A DNA stretch of 64,000 nucleotides from Microlunatus parietis (GTDB lineage: Bacteria > Actinomycetota > Actinomycetes > Propionibacteriales > Propionibacteriaceae), in assembly GCF_013407955.1 (NCBI RefSeq), contig NZ_JACCBU010000001.1, positions 372,001-436,000 on the forward strand. Direction: 5' to 3'. Shown in pieces: positions 44,780 to 53,580 of this stretch (position 1 is the stretch's first letter; every line of letters begins with the position of its first letter). A program made the translations under genes and the position numbers. The notes below the pieces were generated by a model. That model was not told where the DNA came from. It saw nothing but the letters and a program-made list of their open reading frames with translations, and searched no databases.

Positions 44780-45391
44780 ATGTCAGACTCCCCGGATTCC
44801 TCGCTGCCGCTGCCGGCAGCCCGCGTCAGCGACGCCGAACGCGAGCGAGCCGCCGAGCAGTTGCGCGACGCGGTGTCGGACGGCCGGCTCGACCTCGATG
44901 AACTGGACGAGCGGCTGACCGCTGCCTACCAGGCCAAGACCCGGGCCGATCTGGTCGCCGTGACCTTCGACCTGGAGCCGGTCAAGAACGACGCGCGGCC
45001 GCTGGCCCTGCGGACCAAGAGCGGAACGATCAAGCGCGCCGGGGTCTGGACGGCACCGGCCGAGATCATCGCGGAGTGCACGTCCGGAACGATCAAGCTC
45101 GATTTCACGCAGGCCAGGGTCCAGGACCGTGAGGTCCACGTGCACGCGAGCGCGAAGTCCGGCTCGGTGATCCTCATCGTGCCGCACCGCGGCTGGTCGG
45201 TCGTGATGGAGGACGTGAGCAGTTCCAGTGGCAGCATCGTGAACAAGGTGCTCGGCGACGGCAGCCCGTACGGTCACACGATCCGGGTCACCGGCGGCGT
45301 CACCTCGGGCGTGATCAAGGCGCGGCACCCGCGGCGCCGCTTCCTCGACTGGCTGTTCGCCCGGCCACACCCCGACGCCCTGACGTCATGA
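44780..45391 (+). CDS. DUF1707 domain protein
   Basis: 203 residues. The first 60 residues are a DUF1707 (SHOCT-like) domain: ARVSDAERERAAEQLRDAVSDGRLDLDELDERLTAAYQAKTRADL. The rest is a beta-rich repeat with LRTKSGTIKRAGVW, AECTSGTIKLDFTQA, SAKSGSVILIVPHRGWSVVMEDVSSSSGSIVNK, resembling the C-terminal beta-helix of DUF2154/LiaF-like proteins. It ends with a basic RHPRRRFLDWLF that may bind the membrane. Family members are common in actinobacteria and are thought to have envelope-related roles; function unproven. Confidence 0.85.
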   Translation: MSDSPDSSLPLPAARVSDAERERAAEQLRDAVSDGRLDLDELDERLTAAYQAKTRADLVAVTFDLEPVKNDARPLALRTKSGTIKRAGVWTAPAEIIAECTSGTIKLDFTQARVQDREVHVHASAKSGSVILIVPHRGWSVVMEDVSSSSGSIVNKVLGDGSPYGHTIRVTGGVTSGVIKARHPRRRFLDWLFARPHPDALTS

Positions 45392-45756
45392 TCACGTCGG
45401 GACGGGCCGGTCGAGGCCGCTGCCATCCGGCCGAGCAACTCGCCCCGGACGGCGCCGAGCAGGTGATAGCCGGCGATCCTCGAGCAGCGGTTCCGTCGCG
45501 GCTAGCGCGGCCTCCGGCCCCGCGACCGGCGAGTGGCACGATTTTGCACTTTGCGGAGCTGCGGCACCGCTTTCCCGGCGGCGGGCTCAGACGGTCGTCG
45601 CAACAACGGTCTTGGGAGGTTGTTGTGGCGGTCGATGCTGGAGTGCGGGCGCGGGTGTTGGCGTTGGTGGCGGCGGGTGAGTCGTGTCGTGGTGCGGCGC
45701 GCCGGGTCGGGATTTCTGAACCGCCCCGGGTTTTCCGGACGCTTCGGGTTGTGTCT

Positions 45757-46668
45757 CTACCCGGTCGGGCTGAGACGGTTTCTTGCAGCGTAGTACGCGG
45801 TTTCGACCTCGATGGGTGTGAGGTCGTCGATGGCTTCGTGGGTGCGTTCGTGGTTGAACCAGTGGACCCAGTGCAGGGTCTCGATCTCGACATGATCAAC
45901 ATTGCGCCAAGGCCCGCAGCGTCGGATCATTTCGCTCTTGTAGAGACCGATCTGGGACTCGGCCAGGGCGTTGTCGTAGGCATCGCCCACCGAGCCGACC
46001 GAGGGGTCGACGCCGGCCTCGATCAGCCTGCTGGTGAAGGCGAACGAGGTGTACTGACTGCCGGCGTCGGTGTGGTGGACCAGCCCGGTCAGGTCGGTGA
46101 TCCCGGCTTGATGGCGGGTCCAGAGCGCGTGTTCGAGGGTGTCCAGGACGAGTTCGGTGGTCATCGTGGTGGCGGCTCGCCAGCCGACGATCAGCCGGGA
46201 GAACACGTCGATGATGAACGCGACGTAGACGATCCCGGCCCAGGTCGGCACGTAGGTGAAGTCGGCCACCCAGAGCCGGTTCGGCGCCGGCGCGGTGAAG
46301 TCCCGGTCGACCAGATCAGCCGCTCGGGCCTGCTTGGGGTCGGCGATCGTGGTTCGCACCTGCTTGCCCCTGAGTGCGCCGTGCCAGCCGTTTTGTGCCA
46401 TCAACCGCTCGACCGTGCACCGGGCCACGTCGTGGCCCTGCCGGCGCAGATACAGCCACAGCTTCCGAGCACCGAACCCGTCGACGAACCGCTGCTGCCG
46501 GGCGGTCTTGATCAACTCGACGATCTCGGTGTCTCGTAACGCCCGCCGAGATGGCGGCCGGTTACGGGCCTCGTAGTAGGTGGACGGGGCGATCTTGATC
46601 CCGTGCTCGGTCAGCACGCGACAGATCGGCTCGACCCCGAACCGGTCCCGGTGTTCGTCGATGAACAC
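45757..46668 (-). CDS. IS3-family transposase OrfB, copy 2
   Basis: 303 residues with the same DDE residues (Asp136, Asp201, Glu237) as copy 1. It differs from copy 1 mainly between residues 90 and 190 (for example LMAQNGWHGAL for VMARNGWQGAL, TIADPKQARAADL for TTPDSQHARSADL, PTWAGI for ATWAGT) plus single changes near residues 245 and 256. OrfA and both ends of OrfB are almost unchanged, so the differences are clustered. Probably functional. Confidence 0.92.
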   Translation of the reverse strand: MFIDEHRDRFGVEPICRVLTEHGIKIAPSTYYEARNRPPSRRALRDTEIVELIKTARQQRFVDGFGARKLWLYLRRQGHDVARCTVERLMAQNGWHGALRGKQVRTTIADPKQARAADLVDRDFTAPAPNRLWVADFTYVPTWAGIVYVAFIIDVFSRLIVGWRAATTMTTELVLDTLEHALWTRHQAGITDLTGLVHHTDAGSQYTSFAFTSRLIEAGVDPSVGSVGDAYDNALAESQIGLYKSEMIRRCGPWRNVDHVEIETLHWVHWFNHERTHEAIDDLTPIEVETAYYAARNRLSPTG

Positions 46669-46670
46669 GA

Positions 46671-47000
46671 TCAGTACCTGGGTGGGCGGTCGAGCTCCGC
46701 CGCGAAGAAAGCCGACGCGCTCTTGAGGATCTCGTTCGCTCGGCGCAACTCGGCGTTCTCCTTCTTCAACGCCTTGATCTCAGCGATCTCCTCGCTGGTC
46801 TTCCCCGGCCGCTGACCATGATCAACTTCGGCCCGACGGACCCACTTCCTGACGGTCTCGGCCGACCCGATCCCGAGCTGGTCCGCGATCGTGCGGATCG
46901 CTTCGAACTCGGACGGGTAAGCGCCGCGCTCCAGCGCCTCAGCGACCAGCCGGACCGCACGCTCCCGCACCTCGCGGGGATACTTCGACGGACGTGCCAT
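46671..47000 (-). CDS. IS3-family transposase OrfA, copy 2
   Basis: 109 residues from ATG 47000 with GGAGG upstream; amino-acid sequence identical to copy 1. HTH plus leucine-zipper-like helix as described there. OrfB follows 2 bases later in the -1 frame. Confidence 0.92.
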   Translation of the reverse strand: MARPSKYPREVRERAVRLVAEALERGAYPSEFEAIRTIADQLGIGSAETVRKWVRRAEVDHGQRPGKTSEEIAEIKALKKENAELRRANEILKSASAFFAAELDRPPRY

Positions 47001-48250
47001 GACTTCATCCTCCAACTAATGAAGCCTCCGGACACCCCGGGGCGGTTCATTCCTATCGGAGCGTGGTGCGGTGGGCCAATCTGGCCGGTATGGAGTTGCA
47101 GCCGGGCCGGATCGGCGGGATCGCTGGGGTCAGTGCGTTTCGGCGGTCACCGCGGGCGCGGCCTCCGCGGGTGCTGCCGGAGGGGGACTATCTGGCTGAG
47201 AACGGCCGGTTGACGCTGGCCGGGCGGGTGGTGATCGCGGTCCGGCTCCGGGACCAGTGGCGGCCTGCCGCGATCGCCCGGGCGTTGGGGGTGCACCGGT
47301 CCACGGTGAAGCGTGAGATCGAGGCCGGCAGCGTGGACGGTCGTTACCGGCCCAAGATCGCCCAGCGGCTGGCCGACGAGCGGCGTCGTCGGCCGAAGTC
47401 GGACCGGGTCAAGATCAGGCCCGGGACCGAGTTGTGGGACGAGTTGATCGCCCGGCTGAATGCCAAGCAGTCACCCGAGCAGATCGCCGGCAGGCTGGCC
47501 CTGGACTTCGCCGGGCGTGACGCTATGCAGGTGAGCCACGAAACGATCTACCAGGCCCTCTACGTGCAGGGCGCCGGGGCGCTACGCCACGAACTGGCCG
47601 TGGAGAAAGCGCTGCGGTCGGGCCGGACCACCCGCCGGCCACGGTCCAAACTCGGACCACGGTCGAACCGGTCCTGGATCGGCACCGCCACCATCACCGC
47701 CCGCCCGGCCGAGGCCGAGGATCGGGCCGTGTCCGGTCACTGGGAAGGCGACCTGATCATCGGCGGCGGTAACCAACGCTCGGCGCTGATCACCCTGTTC
47801 GAACGCACCACCCGGTTCTGCCTGATCAGCCGGATCACCGTCCATGACGCCGCGACCGTGACCGACCGGCTCACCGAGATGGCCGCCCGGCTCCCGGCAG
47901 CGTTGTGGCGGTCCCTGACCTGGGACCAAGGCGTGGAGATGGCCGACCACGCCCGGTTCACCATCGCGACCGGTTGCCCCGTGTTCTTCTGCGATCCCCA
48001 CTCGCCCTGGCAACGCCCGACCAACGAGAACGGCAACGGCCTGCTCCGAGAGTTCTTCCCCAAAGGCACCGACTTCACCAAGATCACCGACCAGCAAGTC
48101 GCCGAAGCCGAACACCTCCTCAACACCCGCCCCCGCAAGATCTTGAACTACCAGACCCCCGCTGAGAAGCTTGCTCAACTAATCACTGTTGCGAAAGCAG
48201 CTTGAATCCGCCCGGCCGTTGAGCGACAGCAAACTGCAATTCCGTGCCAC

Positions 48251-49287
48251 AACGCCGCCCACCGATCAAGATCGCTAACTGAGCGGAGTCACCACACCAA
48301 CAAGATCTTCCACGGGTTCGCCCGACGACGCCGAATCCGCAACGCCCTCCTCGGCCAGGAGATTCTCCGGGTCCGCTCACTCGGGACGGAACTCCAGCAG
48401 CGTGACGGAACGTATGCTCCCTTGCACTCCCACTGTCACGTGGCAAATCTGCTGTGAATCTAACCCGGACCACGGCGGCCGTCAGTTGGCTGCCGGCCGC
48501 CGGACCCGGTCTTCTTTCCGATGATCAACAACTTGGTCCCGGCATTCTGCCGCCGAGTCAGCCCCTCGGAGCGGTGATGGGTGTACTTCGGGTTCAACCG
48601 GAACTTCTTGAGTTTCGCTTTGGCTGGGCGCATCTCAGTCCCGCCCGCGGTGCGCGGGCAGGCTGCAGCGCCGTACGTGATCACGCACGGTTGACGTCTC
48701 CCTGACGTGTCAGAAGGGGTTGGGAAACTCCTCCGGCACCGGAAGGCGTTCGGGACGGGATTGGCTATGCGGAAGGGCGACAGCCCATCGGTCCGACGCC
48801 GTACCGGAGGGCGAGGCGGACCGCGATGCTTCTCATGATCAATGACCTTCTGGGCGAGCGGGACTGCAGATCAGGCGCGCACAGCGCGCCACAGGGGTCT
48901 CGACGGACCACTGGGATCAAGCAGGAGGGTCAGCGGCAGGCTGACGCGAAGGTGACAGCAGCAACACGCATGGCAGTCTCCCCTCGCTCGGAAATGATCA
49001 CCGCCAGGCTGACAGGCGAGTGCCGGAGGGTCAACAGATTTATGGACGCGTCGCCGCATGCGTCGCCAGTGGCGCACGCCATGATCGTCCAGCCCCGCGG
49101 AAGGTGCACCGACGGTTGACCCGCCCGCACCGGAGCAGGGATCGACACCGGCATCCGTGCGGCAATTCCATTCAGCCCCGGCATCAGGACAGGATGCCAG
49201 GAGATTCGGTTCTGCCGGCCGCGGACGCTCCGGGTCAAGAGCGACCAGCCCGTTGTTCATCGGGGTCTGACTCTCTATGATCGGAAT
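48251..49287. other. About 1 kb without recognisable genes after the IS30 element
   Basis: Several short frames exist (for example 48460-48684 minus, a Lys-rich 74 codons; 48826-49119 plus), but none shows family similarity or a good start. A frame near 48300-48460 reads KIFHGFARRRRIRNALLGQE and could be a gene remnant. Base composition is slightly lower in GC than the neighbours. The end holds the promoter of the ArsR-like gene. Probably eroded mobile DNA. Confidence 0.4.
49253..49281 (+). promoter_or_regulatory. Promoter of the ArsR-MFS pair
   Basis: -35 TTGTTC (49253-49258), 17-base spacer, -10 TATGAT (49276-49281), six bases, ATG 49288: a well-formed leaderless promoter. Confidence 0.6.
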
Positions 49288-49860
49288 ATGTCTTCCGAGA
49301 AGAACCGTTCCGACGCCTTGGCGATGCGAGCAGTCGCCCACCCCGTTCGGCTCGATCTGCTCAGCCTTCTCGATCGCGAAGGACCGCTCACGGCCAGCCG
49401 CTGCGCCGAAGCGCTCGGGCTCACTCCCAAGGTCTGTTCGTACCACCTGACCCAGCTCGGAAAGTACGGATTGATCGAGGAAACCGGTGACGGCAAGGGG
49501 CGGGCCCGGCCCTGGCGACTCGTGGTCAGCAGTCTTGACTACGTGCACGGGTCCGACGAGACGGAGGACCTGTCCACGGCGGCGGATCAGTACGTCCGGA
49601 CGATGGTCGGCCGCGACGCCCGGATCGTTGAATCCTTCGTCGACCACCGCGCCGCGTTGCCCCGGAAGTGGCGCAATGTCGCGACCATGTCGAGCAATCC
49701 ACTCCGGCTGAGCCCGACCCAACTACGGGCCCTGGGTTCCGACCTGATCTCGACGCTGGACCGGTATCGCAAGCTCAGCGAGAATCCCGATCCCGACGCT
49801 CATCCGGTGCAAGTCGCTCTCTATGCCGTGCCAGTCGAGCTGACCGACCTGACTCGGTGA
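49288..49860 (+). CDS. ArsR-like winged-helix transcriptional regulator
   Basis: 190 residues. The N-terminal winged helix of HTH_20 type reads ALAMRAVAHPVRLDLLSLLDREGPLTASRCAEALGLTPKVCSYHLTQLGKYGLIEETGDGKGRARPWRLV. The remaining 100 residues (DLSTAADQYVRTMVGRDARIVESFVDHR...) are helical and of unknown function. No metal-binding cysteine motif, so it is not a classical metal sensor. The MFS gene begins 6 bases after its stop, so it likely controls its own operon. Confidence 0.88.
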   Translation: MSSEKNRSDALAMRAVAHPVRLDLLSLLDREGPLTASRCAEALGLTPKVCSYHLTQLGKYGLIEETGDGKGRARPWRLVVSSLDYVHGSDETEDLSTAADQYVRTMVGRDARIVESFVDHRAALPRKWRNVATMSSNPLRLSPTQLRALGSDLISTLDRYRKLSENPDPDAHPVQVALYAVPVELTDLTR

Positions 49861-49866
49861 CCTGAC

Positions 49867-51081
49867 GTGGCCGCGGAGGAATCGCCGGATCGACGAGTCC
49901 TCGGCGTCAACCGTGACTTCACCCTGCTCTGGATCGGTGGCGCGGTCTCAGCGGCCGGCTCGACGGCGACCATGATCGCGATGCCCCTGTTGATCTTGTC
50001 CACGGGGACTCCGGCAGACCTCGGCCTCCTCACCTCCATCGTCATGGTGGCCGGTCTCGTCACAACACTGCCGGCCGGCGCCTGGGTGGACCGGGCTGAC
50101 AAGCGCCGTCTCATGCTGGTGTGTGATCTTGGCCGGTTCTCCCTGCAAGGCGTCCTCGCGGCAACACTCCTGACTGATCAGACCCAGCTTCTGGTGATCA
50201 CCATCGTCTTGAGTGCAACGGCATCGCTCGGCTCGCTCTTCGGCACCGCCGAGGACCCGGCGGTTCGCCAGATCGTCGAAACCGCCCAACTGCCGCGGGC
50301 TCTCGCCCGCAATCAAGCGCGCACCGCCGCGGCCGGTCTCTGCGGTGCTCCCTTGGGTGGTGTGCTGTTCGTGGTGGATCCGGCATTGCCCTTCGCGGTC
50401 AGTTCCGCCGCGTTCCTGTTCTCCTTCGCCTGCATCGCCCTGATCCGGTCCCCGATGCCACCGGCCGCCGCCATCAGCGAAAGCTCGATCATCGCTACGA
50501 TCACCGCCGGCCTTCGCTTCGTCGGGCAGCAACCCTTCCTGCGTGCGACCCTCATCCAAATGTCGGGGCTCAATCTCGTCTCGAACGCGCTCTGGGTCAT
50601 CACGATCGTGATCATCGACAGCAACGGGGATCACGCGTCAGCCGGCCTGCTCATGACCATGGGCGGCATCGGCAGCCTCCTCGGCGCGCTCGTCGCACCG
50701 AGCCTCGTCCAGCGGCTGCCGGTTCGGACCATCCTCGTGATCAACAGACTGGTCTGGGCCGCCTTGATCCCGCTGTTCCTGATCACCAGCCATCCCGTCG
50801 GGCTCGGCCTCATCTTCGCGGCCCTGTTCTTCATCGGGCCCACCGGCACCACGGCACTCGTCACAGCACAGATGGCCAACACGACCGAACAGATGCAGGG
50901 CCGAGCCAGCAGCGCACGCAGTCTGATCGCCGGCCTCGCCGCACCGGCCGGCGCCGCTCTGATCGGCCTTGCGCTGCAACACTTCGACCGCACTGCCTCG
51001 ATCCTGGCACTGTGCGCGAGCATGCTGCTGCTCGCAGTCCTGGCCGCCGCGAGCCGCGTCCTTCGCGATCAGTCCCGCTGA
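49867..51081 (+). CDS. MFS transporter (12-helix, DHA/macrolide-efflux-like)
   Basis: 404 residues from GTG 49867. NRDFTLLWIGGAVSAAGSTATMIAMPLLIL at the start, motif A region PAGAWVDRADKRRLMLVCDLGRF, then AGLCGAPLGGVLFVVDPALPFAVSSAAFLFSFACIALI and GRASSARSLIAGLAAPAGAALIGLAL, typical of MFS_3 proteins that expel macrolides or other drugs. Cotranscribed with the ArsR-like regulator. Convergent with aroE, 11 bases between the stops. Confidence 0.9.
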   Translation: MAAEESPDRRVLGVNRDFTLLWIGGAVSAAGSTATMIAMPLLILSTGTPADLGLLTSIVMVAGLVTTLPAGAWVDRADKRRLMLVCDLGRFSLQGVLAATLLTDQTQLLVITIVLSATASLGSLFGTAEDPAVRQIVETAQLPRALARNQARTAAAGLCGAPLGGVLFVVDPALPFAVSSAAFLFSFACIALIRSPMPPAAAISESSIIATITAGLRFVGQQPFLRATLIQMSGLNLVSNALWVITIVIIDSNGDHASAGLLMTMGGIGSLLGALVAPSLVQRLPVRTILVINRLVWAALIPLFLITSHPVGLGLIFAALFFIGPTGTTALVTAQMANTTEQMQGRASSARSLIAGLAAPAGAALIGLALQHFDRTASILALCASMLLLAVLAAASRVLRDQSR

Positions 51082-51092
51082 GGCGAGACGGG

Positions 51093-51953
51093 TCAGGAAG
51101 CGTCGGGGCTCGGGGCGAGGGCTAGGTGGGCGGCGTCGAGGAGGAGGCGGGGGTCGATCTGCTGGCCGGTCATCAGGTGGACCTGGACGGCACCCTGGCC
51201 GGCCAGCAGGTCGAGGCCGTTGACGACGCGCTTGCCGGCGCGGTCGGCGGCGGTGGCGAGGGCGGTCGGCCAGCCTTCGTAGATCGCGTCGAAGATCACG
51301 TCCGCGCTGGCGGCGGCCTCGTCGGCGACGGCGTCGGCGCCGCCGGCGGTGACGGTCGACAGCAGCACGTCCGCCTTCGGCAGCTCGGTCCCCCAGGCCT
51401 GGACGGTCAGGTCGATCTTCAGGGCCTCGGCCAGGCCGCGCAGGCGTTCCGCCTTCGCCGGTGTACGGGCGACGATGGTGATCCGCCGGGCACCGAGTTC
51501 GCCGAGGGAGACCAGGGCCGAGCGGGAGGTGGCGCCGGCGCCGAGCACGGTCGCCGTCTCGATCTTCTCCAGCCCCGGCCGTTCACCGGCGGACTTCAGC
51601 GCCCAGATCAGGCCACCCACGTCGGTGTTGTAGACCCGGCGGCCGCGGCTCTCGAAGATCAGCGTGTTCGCGGCGCCGGCCAGCGCGGCGACCTCGTCGA
51701 CCTCGCCGAGCGACATCGCCGCGAACTTCAGCGGCATGGTCAGGCTCAGCCCGCGCCAGGTCGCGTCGCAGCCGGCGACGAAGCCGGCCAACTCCTGATC
51801 ATCGACCTGATAGGCCTGGTAGTCCCAGTCGACCAGCCCCAACCGGGCGTACGCCGCCTGGTGCATCACCGGCGACAGCGAATGGGCGATCGGCGAGCCG
51901 AGCACGGCGCAGCGGGTCACCGCGCCGCCTCGCTCCGGTAGCGGCTGGGTCAC
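51093..51953 (-). CDS. aroE: Shikimate dehydrogenase
   Basis: Reduces 3-dehydroshikimate to shikimate with NADPH. 286 residues from GTG 51953, which overlaps the mltG stop (GTGA). AVLGSPIAHSLSPVMHQAAY, the substrate loop GLSLTMPLK with catalytic Lys, AANTLIF, the nucleotide-binding VLGAGATSRSALVSLGELG, and GLDLLAGQGAVQVHLMTGQ are all present. GTG 51959 or the internal GTG before TRCAVLG are other possible starts. Confidence 0.95.
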   Translation of the reverse strand: MTQPLPERGGAVTRCAVLGSPIAHSLSPVMHQAAYARLGLVDWDYQAYQVDDQELAGFVAGCDATWRGLSLTMPLKFAAMSLGEVDEVAALAGAANTLIFESRGRRVYNTDVGGLIWALKSAGERPGLEKIETATVLGAGATSRSALVSLGELGARRITIVARTPAKAERLRGLAEALKIDLTVQAWGTELPKADVLLSTVTAGGADAVADEAAASADVIFDAIYEGWPTALATAADRAGKRVVNGLDLLAGQGAVQVHLMTGQQIDPRLLLDAAHLALAPSPDAS

Positions 51954-53068
51954 CGACACTTCCCCGTGTTCGCCTGGCACCAGGCCTGGAACTCGTCGAC
52001 GATCTGCTCGAACTCCGCCTTGGTGGTGACGAACTTGGTCTCGCCCGTGTCCAGGTTGACCGTGACGAAATACATCCACGGCCCGTCGGCCGGGGCCAGC
52101 GCCGCCTCGATCGCCGCCTTGCCCGGGGCCGAGATCGGTCCGGGCGGCAGGCCCTTAACCTTGTACGTATTGTACGGCGACTTCGATTCCCGCTGCTCCG
52201 GCGTGGTCACCGCGCTCTTGGAGTTGACCGCGTACAGCACGGTCGAGTCCAGGCCGAGGTTCCACTTCTTGTCCAGCCGGTTGTAGATCACCCGGGCCGC
52301 CTTCGGCCGGTCCTCCGCGCGCCGGACCTCCTTGTCCAGGATGCTGGCCACGATGAGCACCTCGTACGGGCTCTTGCCGATCCTCTTGGCCCGCTCGTTG
52401 AGGTTGAGGTCCTTGGCCACCTTCGCGTACTGCGCCGTCATCTGCTTCAGCACCGACGTCGCTGTGGCGCTCTCGACGAGCTCGTACGTCTCCGGGAACA
52501 ACACGCCCTCCGGATTGTTCTTGGCGTAGCTGGGCAGGCCGAGTTCCTTCGGCTTCTTCAGCGCCGCCTCGAACTCCTTCTTGCTGATCTTCGTGCTCTT
52601 GACCAGCGCCTCGATCTGCTCGGAGAGCCGCAGCCCCTCCTTGACCTGGAACTGGGCCCGGACCCGCGAGTCGCCGGGGTTGACCAGCAGCGTCAGGGCG
52701 TCGATCGCCTTCATCTGCAGCCGCATCCGATACCGGCCGGCCTGGATCGTGCTGGCCCGCGGCTCGCGGTCGACGACCTTCTCCCAGGCCTGGGTCGACT
52801 TGATCACGTCGGCTTCCATCAACGTGCCGCCGATCTGGTCCAGCGACGAGCCCTCCGGCACGACCACCGTCACCTCGTCACCGCCCGGCCCCGGGTAGTC
52901 CGGCACCTCGCCGAACGTGGTGACGAACTCGGTCGTCTTGTTCCAGACGAACGAGACGCCGAAGATGAGCACCGCCGCCGCGAGCAGGACGGCGAGATAC
53001 CCCTTGATCCGGTGGGCGATCTCCCGCCCAGCGCTCGGCTTGTGTTCGGGGTCGAGCATCGATGACAC
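51950..53068 (-). CDS. mltG: Endolytic murein transglycosylase MltG (YceG-like)
   Basis: 372 residues from GTG 53068 (AAGGA upstream; ATG 53059 is possible). A cytoplasmic N-terminus, one membrane anchor (YLAVLLAAAVLIFGVSFVW) and an extracytoplasmic domain with a LysM-like subdomain (EVTVVVPEGSSLDQIGGTL). The YceG core includes NPEGVLFPETYEL, VASILDKEVRRAEDRPKAARVIYNRL with the conserved Glu, GLDSTVLYAV, SPYNTYKVKGLPPGPISAPGKAAIEAAL and YFVTV. It cuts nascent glycan strands and helps set their length. Between ruvX and aroE as in many actinobacteria. Confidence 0.95.
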   Translation of the reverse strand: MSSMLDPEHKPSAGREIAHRIKGYLAVLLAAAVLIFGVSFVWNKTTEFVTTFGEVPDYPGPGGDEVTVVVPEGSSLDQIGGTLMEADVIKSTQAWEKVVDREPRASTIQAGRYRMRLQMKAIDALTLLVNPGDSRVRAQFQVKEGLRLSEQIEALVKSTKISKKEFEAALKKPKELGLPSYAKNNPEGVLFPETYELVESATATSVLKQMTAQYAKVAKDLNLNERAKRIGKSPYEVLIVASILDKEVRRAEDRPKAARVIYNRLDKKWNLGLDSTVLYAVNSKSAVTTPEQRESKSPYNTYKVKGLPPGPISAPGKAAIEAALAPADGPWMYFVTVNLDTGETKFVTTKAEFEQIVDEFQAWCQANTGKCR

Positions 53069-53092
53069 GTCGGGGAGATCCTTCGGTGGTTG

Positions 53093-53566
53093 CTAGTCGT
53101 CGGTACCGGGCGATACTACTTCCCCCGGCGCCCGGCCAGTGCTTCGTTCGGCCGCCAGCGCGTCCTCCAGGATCGTAGCGGCCGCCGCGGCGTCGATCAG
53201 CGGGCGCTGCTTCCGGGTGGACCGGCCCGACTCGCCGAGCCGGCGGGACGCGCTCACCGTGCTGAGCCGCTCGTCCACCAGCCGGACCGGGATCGGGGCG
53301 ATCGCGACCGCCAGGTCCTCGGCACGTTCCCGGATCGCGAGCGCCGCCGGGCCCTCGCCGCCGGACAGCGACCGGGGCAGCCCCACCACAACCTCGACCG
53401 GCTCCCGCTCGGCGATCGTCTCGACCACCGCGCGCAGGGTCGCGGCCCGGTCCGCGGTGGCCGGCACCGTCCCGATCGGGTACGCGAGCGTACCGGCCGC
53501 GTCACAGGCCGCGACCCCGATCCGGGCCGCGCCCCAGTCCAGCGCCACCCGTACCCCGGTCCGCAC
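53093..53566 (-). CDS. ruvX: Putative pre-16S rRNA nuclease / Holliday junction resolvase-like YqgF
   Basis: 157 residues from GTG 53566 (VRTGVRVALDWGAARIGVA). RNase H-like fold with acidic residues in ALDWGAARIG, VVVGLPRSLSGGEGPAA, VRLVDERLSTVSA and the C-terminal IDAAAAATILEDAL. The family matures the 5' end of 16S rRNA in E. coli. GTG lies 15 bases after the alaS stop; the longer frame up to 53920 is a shadow of alaS. Confidence 0.93.
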   Translation of the reverse strand: MRTGVRVALDWGAARIGVAACDAAGTLAYPIGTVPATADRAATLRAVVETIAEREPVEVVVGLPRSLSGGEGPAALAIRERAEDLAVAIAPIPVRLVDERLSTVSASRRLGESGRSTRKQRPLIDAAAAATILEDALAAERSTGRAPGEVVSPGTDD

Positions 53567-53580
53567 GATCGTTCCGGCGG

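Larger units (their letters stand above)
45717..47049 (-). mobile_element. IS3-family insertion sequence, copy 2 (1333 bp)
   Basis: Same element as 30669-32001 in opposite orientation. Ends TGAACCGCCCCGGGTTTTCC (45717) and, on the other strand, TGAACCGCCCCGGGGTGTCC (from 47049). Target duplication TTC at 45714-45716 and 47050-47052. Both orfs are intact. Inserted 92 bases into the IS30 transposase gene. Confidence 0.93.
45625..48205 (+). pseudogene. IS30-family transposase, split by an IS3 element
   Basis: The N-terminal piece starts at GTG 45625 (GGGAGG upstream) and reads DAGVRARVLALVAAGESCRGAARRVGIS; the rest continues from 47053 as YRSVVRWANLAG. Removing the IS3 copy with one TTC joins them exactly in frame. 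The large remaining piece (47063-48205, 380 codons) keeps a second HTH (WRPAAIARALGVHRSTVKREI) and the DDE core: GHWEGDLIIGG, SLTWDQGVEMADH, and NENGNGLLREFFPKGTDF. It could still be translated from GTG 47063, but it lacks the first DNA-binding helix-turn-helix. Confidence 0.88.
45533..48250 (+). mobile_element. IS30-family element interrupted by IS3 copy 2
   Basis: Ends: GTGGCACGATTTTGCACTTTGC (45533-45554) and GCAAACTGCAATTCCGTGCCAC (48229-48250), a 22-base inverted repeat with four mismatches. Removing the IS3 copy and one TTC duplicate leaves about 1.38 kb with a single transposase gene, a normal IS30-type size. No convincing target duplication of the IS30 itself was found. Confidence 0.85.

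Noticed and set aside
45533..48250. Composite transposon carrying cargo
   Set aside because: Only transposase genes lie between the IS30 ends, and the IS3 copy sits inside the IS30 gene, so it is a nested insertion without cargo.
48460..48684. Lys-rich 74-codon minus frame
   Set aside because: Looks somewhat like a small basic protein, but I can match it to no family and it has no ribosome binding site or -10 box.
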